Shown here: positions 59,828 to 64,000 of the stretch, piece after piece
Layout: each line of letters starts with the position of its first letter
Position numbering within the stretch: the stretch's first letter is position 1
Assembly: GCF_010726645.1 (NCBI RefSeq)
Contig: NZ_AP022563.1
Coordinates: forward strand, 3,968,001-4,032,000
Source: Mycolicibacterium duvalii
GTDB lineage: Bacteria > Actinomycetota > Actinomycetes > Mycobacteriales > Mycobacteriaceae
DNA length: 64,000 nucleotides
Direction of reading: 5' to 3'
The notes under the pieces: model-generated
Seen by the model: the letters and a program-made list of their open reading frames with translations, nothing else
The model's database searches: none
What the model was told of the DNA's origin: nothing
Program-made: the position numbers and the translations under genes

Positions 59828-60964
59828 CACCGTCGTCGGCGCGCCGTCGGGCGAGATCCGTCGGGCCCCCGCAGCGGGGCTCTCGTTGAGATGCTCGTCG
59901 ACCTCGATACCGAACGCACCGAGACCGGACAACGCATCGCGTCGCACCGTCGCGTCGTTCTCCCCGACTCCCGCGGTGAAGGTGATGACGTCGGCGCCAC
60001 CGAGCACCGCGAGATACGCACCGATGTACTTACGTAACCGGTGGATGTAGACGTCGTAGGCCAACTGCGCCGCGGCGTCACCCGACGCGATCCGCCGGTG
60101 CAGGACGCGGAAGTCCACCTCACCGCCGAGACCGCGCACGCCCGAGCGCCGGTTGAGCATCGACTCGATGTCTTCGACACTCATGCCCGCGGCACGCCAC
60201 AGGTAGGTGATGATCCCCGGATCGAGGTCCCCGGAACGGGTCCCCATCACCAGACCTTCCATCGGGGTCAGCCCCATCGATGTCTCGACCGGGCGGCCCC
60301 CCACGATCGCCGACGCCGACGCACCGTTGCCCAGATGCAACACGATCTGACGCAGGGACGCCGTCGGCACGTCGAGGAACGCGGCGGCCTGCTCGCTGAC
60401 GTACTGGTGCGAGGTGCCGTGGAAGCCGTACCGACGGATGTCGTAGCGCTCGGCCAGCTCGCGGTCGATGGCGTACGTGGCGGCCGCGGCCGGCAGGTCG
60501 TGGAAGAACGCGGTGTCGAACACGGCTACATGCGGGACGTCGGGGTGCGCCTTGCGCGCCACTTCGATACCGAGAATCGCGGGCGGATTGTGCAGCGGCG
60601 CCAGCGGACTGAGCTCCCGCAACCGCGCGATCAACGCATCGTCGACGACGGTGGGCCGGTACAGGTCCGGGCCCCCGTGCACCACCCGGTGCCCGACGGC
60701 CATCAGATCGAGCTCGGCCAGGCGGATGCCGGCGTCGTCGAGCAGGCTCGACACCATCTGCAGCGCGGCCTCATGGTCGGCCACCCGGTCGTCGCGCTCG
60801 AGGGCCTGCGGACCTGCGGTCAGCGACGCCGACGACGCCTCCTCGCCGATCCGTTCGACGATGCCCTCGGCCAACGAGCGTCCCGAATCCGGCTCGAGCA
60901 GCTGGAATTTCACCGAAGACGAACCGGAGTTGAGCACCAACACCGATGGTTTCACCACGGTCAC
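59747..60964 (-). CDS. ackA: Acetate kinase
   Basis: Interconverts acetyl phosphate + ADP and acetate + ATP. 405 residues of the ASKHA fold: VLVLNSGSSSVKFQLLE at the start, VGHRVVHGG, YGFHGTSHQYVS, IVLHLGNGASASAI and TFTAGVGEND are the substrate and nucleotide motifs. GTG 60964 overlaps the pta stop (GTGA), so pta-ackA is one operon. The 3' end is overlapped by the convergent STAS gene. Confidence 0.97.
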   Translation of the reverse strand: MTVVKPSVLVLNSGSSSVKFQLLEPDSGRSLAEGIVERIGEEASSASLTAGPQALERDDRVADHEAALQMVSSLLDDAGIRLAELDLMAVGHRVVHGGPDLYRPTVVDDALIARLRELSPLAPLHNPPAILGIEVARKAHPDVPHVAVFDTAFFHDLPAAAATYAIDRELAERYDIRRYGFHGTSHQYVSEQAAAFLDVPTASLRQIVLHLGNGASASAIVGGRPVETSMGLTPMEGLVMGTRSGDLDPGIITYLWRAAGMSVEDIESMLNRRSGVRGLGGEVDFRVLHRRIASGDAAAQLAYDVYIHRLRKYIGAYLAVLGGADVITFTAGVGENDATVRRDALSGLGAFGIEVDEHLNESPAAGARRISPDGAPTTVLVIPTDEELAIARACAAVLGDGDGDG

Positions 60965-63018
60965 CCCTGCGCCTGGATCGCGGTGATCGCCACGGTGTTG
61001 ACGATGTCCTCCACCAGCGCGCCGCGGGACAGGTCGTTGACGGGCTTGTTGAGTCCCTGCAGCACCGGACCGATCGCGATCGCCCCGGCGCTGCGCTGCA
61101 CCGCCTTGTAGGTGTTGTTCCCCGTGTTGAGGTCGGGAAAGATCAGCACGGTGGCGTGGCCGGCCACCTCGGAATCGGGCATCTTGGTCGCAGCCACCGA
61201 CGGCTCCACCGCGGCGTCGTACTGGATCGGGCCCTCCACCAGCAGCTCAGGAGCCCGGGAACGCACGAGTTCGGTTGCCTTCCTGACCTTTTCGACCTCC
61301 GCCCCGGATCCCGACGTGCCCGTGGAGTAGGACAGCATCGCCACCCGCGGTTCAATTCCGAACTTCGCGGCGGTGCGTGCCGACGACACCGCGATGTCGG
61401 CGAGTTGCTCGGCGGTCGGGTCGGGCACGATCGCGCAGTCCCCGTAGGCCAGCACCTCATCGGCCAGGCACATGAGGAAGATGCTCGACACGGTGGACAC
61501 GTCGGGCTGGGTCTTGATGATCTCGAACGCGGGCCGCACCGTGTGCGCAGTAGTGTGCCGGGCTCCCGAAACCATGCCGTCGACCATGTCGTTGTAGACG
61601 AGCATGGTGCCGAAGTAGGACACATCGTGGATGATCTCGCGGGCCTGTTCGACGGTGACGCCCTTGTGCTTCCGCAGCTCCGCGTACTGCTCGGCGAACT
61701 GGTCGCACAACTCGCTGCGGCGCGGGTCGAGCACCGCGGCCGCCGACAGGTCCAGCCCCAGCTCCGCGGCCCGGGCCCGCACCTGTGACTCCTCGCCCAG
61801 GATCGTCAGATCCGCCACGCCTCGCTGCAGCAACCGGCCGGCGGCGGTGAGGATGCGGTCGTCATCGCCTTCGGGCAGCACGATGTGTTTGCGGTCGGCA
61901 CGGGCCTGTTCGATCAGCTGATGGGTGAACATCTGCGGGGTGACGACCGACGGGATCGGAATGGCGAGCTGCGCCAACAGATCCGCGACGTCGACGTGTG
62001 CTTCCATCAGAGCCAGTGCGGTGTCGATCTTGCGGTGGGACTGCGAGGTCACCCGGCCGCGGGTCGCGGCCACCCGCCCGGCGGTCTCGAAGGTGCCGAA
62101 GCGCGTCTCGATGACGGGGACGCCCAGCCCGAGACCGGTCACCAGCGAGTTGATGGCCGGATGCATCTGCAGCCCGCCATTGAGGATGACGCACGACAGT
62201 GACGGGAATCCCTCTGCGGCATGGGCGCTGAGCACGGCGAGCACCACGTCGGAGCGGTCGCCGGGGGTGATGACGGCGACACCCTCGGTCAGGCGTTCGA
62301 GCACGTGTTCGGCGGTCATGCCGGCCACCAGGACGTCGAGGGCCACACGAGCGAGCAACGCCCGGTCGCCCCGCACCAGGGTGCCTTCGACAGCGGTTTG
62401 CAGCTCGCCGACCGAGGGCGCGAACAGCAGCGGCTCCTCCGGAATGACGTAGGTGCGCGGCTGACCGTCGGCCAGCGCGGAGGCCACGGCGGCCATCTGG
62501 CCGGGATCGCAGCGGTTGACCACCACCGCGGCGGTGTGGGCATGCTGGGCCGCGATCTCGTCGACGCAGACATCGACCACCGCGGCGATGCGCTCCGGCG
62601 TGCGGTCCTTTCCCTTCACGGCCAGGATCACCGGCGCGCCCAGGTTCGCCGCGATCTGCGCGTTGGTCGACAGCTCGCTGGGTGTCGCGACATCGGTGTA
62701 GTCGCTGCCGACGATGAGCACGGCGTCGCACTGGTCGGCCACCCGGTGGTAGCGGTCGACGATGTCGCCGAGTGCGGCCTCCCGGTCCTCGTGCAGCTGC
62801 TGGTAACCGACCCCGACACAGTCCTCGTAGGACAGACCGGCGGTGGTCTGGCCCAGCAACAGCTCCAAGATGTAGTCACGGTCTTCACCCAGGCGGGTGA
62901 TCGGACGGAACACCCCGACCTTGGCGACGGTGGCCGCGAGGCGATGCAGGATGCCCAGCGCGATCGTCGACTTTCCGGTGTCACCCTCCGGCGAGGCGAT
63001 GTAGATCGCTGTCGTCAC
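60961..63018 (-). CDS. pta: Phosphate acetyltransferase (long form)
   Basis: Converts acetyl-CoA and phosphate to acetyl phosphate. 685 residues. An N-terminal BioD/P-loop-like domain (TAIYIASPEGDTGKSTIALGI), a DRTGG middle domain and a C-terminal PTA domain from about 365 (HKHIVLPEGDDDRILTAAGRLL, then VYNDMVDGMVSGARHTTAHTVRP, SYSTGTSGSG and NTGNNTYKAVQRS). GTG 63018 is seven bases after a TAGGCT box; the ORF extends 27 codons upstream without homology. Confidence 0.96.
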   Translation of the reverse strand: MTTAIYIASPEGDTGKSTIALGILHRLAATVAKVGVFRPITRLGEDRDYILELLLGQTTAGLSYEDCVGVGYQQLHEDREAALGDIVDRYHRVADQCDAVLIVGSDYTDVATPSELSTNAQIAANLGAPVILAVKGKDRTPERIAAVVDVCVDEIAAQHAHTAAVVVNRCDPGQMAAVASALADGQPRTYVIPEEPLLFAPSVGELQTAVEGTLVRGDRALLARVALDVLVAGMTAEHVLERLTEGVAVITPGDRSDVVLAVLSAHAAEGFPSLSCVILNGGLQMHPAINSLVTGLGLGVPVIETRFGTFETAGRVAATRGRVTSQSHRKIDTALALMEAHVDVADLLAQLAIPIPSVVTPQMFTHQLIEQARADRKHIVLPEGDDDRILTAAGRLLQRGVADLTILGEESQVRARAAELGLDLSAAAVLDPRRSELCDQFAEQYAELRKHKGVTVEQAREIIHDVSYFGTMLVYNDMVDGMVSGARHTTAHTVRPAFEIIKTQPDVSTVSSIFLMCLADEVLAYGDCAIVPDPTAEQLADIAVSSARTAAKFGIEPRVAMLSYSTGTSGSGAEVEKVRKATELVRSRAPELLVEGPIQYDAAVEPSVAATKMPDSEVAGHATVLIFPDLNTGNNTYKAVQRSAGAIAIGPVLQGLNKPVNDLSRGALVEDIVNTVAITAIQAQG

Positions 63019-63025
63019 AGACCAC

Positions 63026-63031
63026 AGCCTA
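63026..63031 (-). promoter_or_regulatory. -10 box for leaderless pta-ackA mRNA
   Basis: TAGGCT on the minus strand, 7 bases before GTG 63018. Confidence 0.55.
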
Positions 63032-63058
63032 CTGATACGGGCCCTTCGGCTCGGTCGG

Positions 63059-63979
63059 TCAGCTCGCGGTGATGTCCACCGGCACCCGCACCGTGGCATG
63101 CAGCGCGCGGTGGTCGGCTCCGGGTACCGCCACCGCGTGCACGGTCGCCGCGGTGGCGTTACGCACCAGGATGTGATCGATCCCGATGAGCGGTGGAATC
63201 ATCCCCCGTCCCGGATAGGTGCGGGCAGCACCGCCGCCGGCCTGCACCCCGGCGTCGTCGTAGCCTTGCTCGAGCAATTCGCGGAACGGCGCCATGTCGA
63301 CGGTGGTGTTGAAGTCGCCGGCCACGATCACCGCACCGGCCCCGGCGCGTTCGGCCATGTCCCGCAGCGTTTCCGGAAACGCCGCGAGGTCGCGCCGCCA
63401 GTAATCGATCGGCTGCGGCCAGGGCGCGGCGAGGTGCACGGACAGCACCGTGGTGTCGACGACCACTCCCGGAATCCGGATCCGGGTCCCGAGCATCGGC
63501 AGCGAGTAGCCGTCGATCCGGCCGGAATGCACGATCGGGTGGCGGCTCCAGATGCCGATCCCGGACGCCTGCGGCGCGGGCAGCACCACCCGGTACGGGA
63601 AGGCGGTGTTCATCCCGGCCGCGGACAGGCCGTCGGCGGCCTCCTGGGTCATCTCCTGCACCGCGACCACGTCGGCCGCTGCATCCGCGAGGGCCACGAA
63701 GGCTTGCGAATCCGCCTGCCCCTTAGCGAGATTGGCGGTGAGGACGCGCACGTCGACGGCAGGGTTGGGCGCCGTCGGCGGCCCGAGATAGCGCGGGACG
63801 TAGATCCACAACGTCGCCACGGTCACCACCACGGCGACCAGCGTCAGGACCCACCGTCGGCCCAGCGCCAGCACCACCATGGCCACCGGTGCGGCCACCG
63901 ACAGGAACGGCGCCGCGACCGCGAGGATCATCGTGGCGTGGCTGGTGATCGGTAGATACCGGGCGACCAGCGCCACCAC
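63059..63979 (-). CDS. Membrane-anchored endonuclease/exonuclease/phosphatase-family protein (5' end may be outside window)
   Basis: At least 306 residues. Two or three N-terminal membrane segments (about 14-38 and 43-62) are followed by an EEP domain on the outer side: VLTANLAKGQADSQAF, VVAVQEMTQ, VAGDFNTTVD and GIDHILVRN with ADHRALHATV supply the metal and catalytic residues. Similar proteins act on nucleic acids, sugars or phospholipids; the target is unknown. The frame is open up to the window edge, so GTG 63979 may not be the true start. It stands where M. tuberculosis has fgd1 beside pta. Confidence 0.85.
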   Translation of the reverse strand: MVALVARYLPITSHATMILAVAAPFLSVAAPVAMVVLALGRRWVLTLVAVVVTVATLWIYVPRYLGPPTAPNPAVDVRVLTANLAKGQADSQAFVALADAAADVVAVQEMTQEAADGLSAAGMNTAFPYRVVLPAPQASGIGIWSRHPIVHSGRIDGYSLPMLGTRIRIPGVVVDTTVLSVHLAAPWPQPIDYWRRDLAAFPETLRDMAERAGAGAVIVAGDFNTTVDMAPFRELLEQGYDDAGVQAGGGAARTYPGRGMIPPLIGIDHILVRNATAATVHAVAVPGADHRALHATVRVPVDITAS

Positions 63980-64000
63980 CGCGACGGCCAGGGCCCCTCC

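Overview
The window is chromosomal DNA from a mycobacterium, most likely an environmental or fast-growing species. The evidence is uniformly high GC, GTG/TTG starts, many leaderless mRNAs with TANNNT -10 boxes, a CIRCE-controlled groEL2, and a gene order that follows M. tuberculosis from Rv0440 (groEL2) to Rv0408 (pta) in inverted blocks. The Rv numbers are recalled from knowledge of that genome, not from a search. I saw no tRNA, rRNA, insertion sequence, prophage or CRISPR array. Layout: (1) 1-2.7 kb holds an AbiEi/DUF559-like protein and groEL2 with two CIRCE operators. (2) 2.8-17.5 kb lies between two paralogous short-chain dehydrogenases. In M. tuberculosis one such gene sits directly between groEL2 and moeA2, so this block is extra. 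It carries a secreted PE-PPE-type hydrolase, a cupin, a superfamily II helicase, an SRPBCC protein, a cobalamin-regulated cluster (two different cobalamin riboswitches, a [2Fe-2S] protein and a BtuFCD-like ABC importer), an F420-type oxidoreductase, a HAD phosphatase and two PH-domain membrane proteins. (3) 17.5-22.4 kb is moeA, psd, pssA and a two-domain AAA ATPase, the conserved Rv0438c-Rv0435c order. (4) 22.5-32.3 kb is an ion-homeostasis island: a DUF1707 protein, a K+/Na+:H+ antiporter, a TrkA-type subunit, the whole Mrp antiporter (A-B fused, C, D, E, F, G) and a methyltransferase. (5) 32.3-38.1 kb returns to conserved order: Lon-domain protein, glutamate-cysteine ligase-like protein, sodC, virR, DUF3263 protein, def, GNAT, xthA. 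(6) 38.1-41.9 kb is thiC-thiD behind a TPP riboswitch, then a hydrolase and a DUF4190 protein. (7) 41.9-46.2 kb is an accessory insertion: flavin monooxygenase, small membrane protein, APC permease that appears to start at CTG, and a nucleobase permease. (8) 46.2-53.9 kb is lpqL and a thiO-thiS-thiG operon led by a second TPP riboswitch. That operon runs on, with 4-nt overlaps, into an SGNH hydrolase and an ABC exporter; thiE diverges from it. (9) 53.9-59.1 kb is mutT3 and the amino-acid-sensing operon glnX-glnH-pknG. (10) 59.1-64 kb is a STAS protein whose 3' end overlaps ackA antisense, then ackA, pta and an endonuclease/exonuclease/phosphatase protein reaching the window edge. Functionally the window combines protein quality control, cofactor supply (molybdopterin, thiamine, cobalamin), phospholipid synthesis, pH and cation homeostasis, and carbon/nitrogen control. 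The most unusual parts are the two-riboswitch cobalamin cluster, the extension of the thiamine operon into an exporter, the CTG-start permease and the STAS/ackA overlap.
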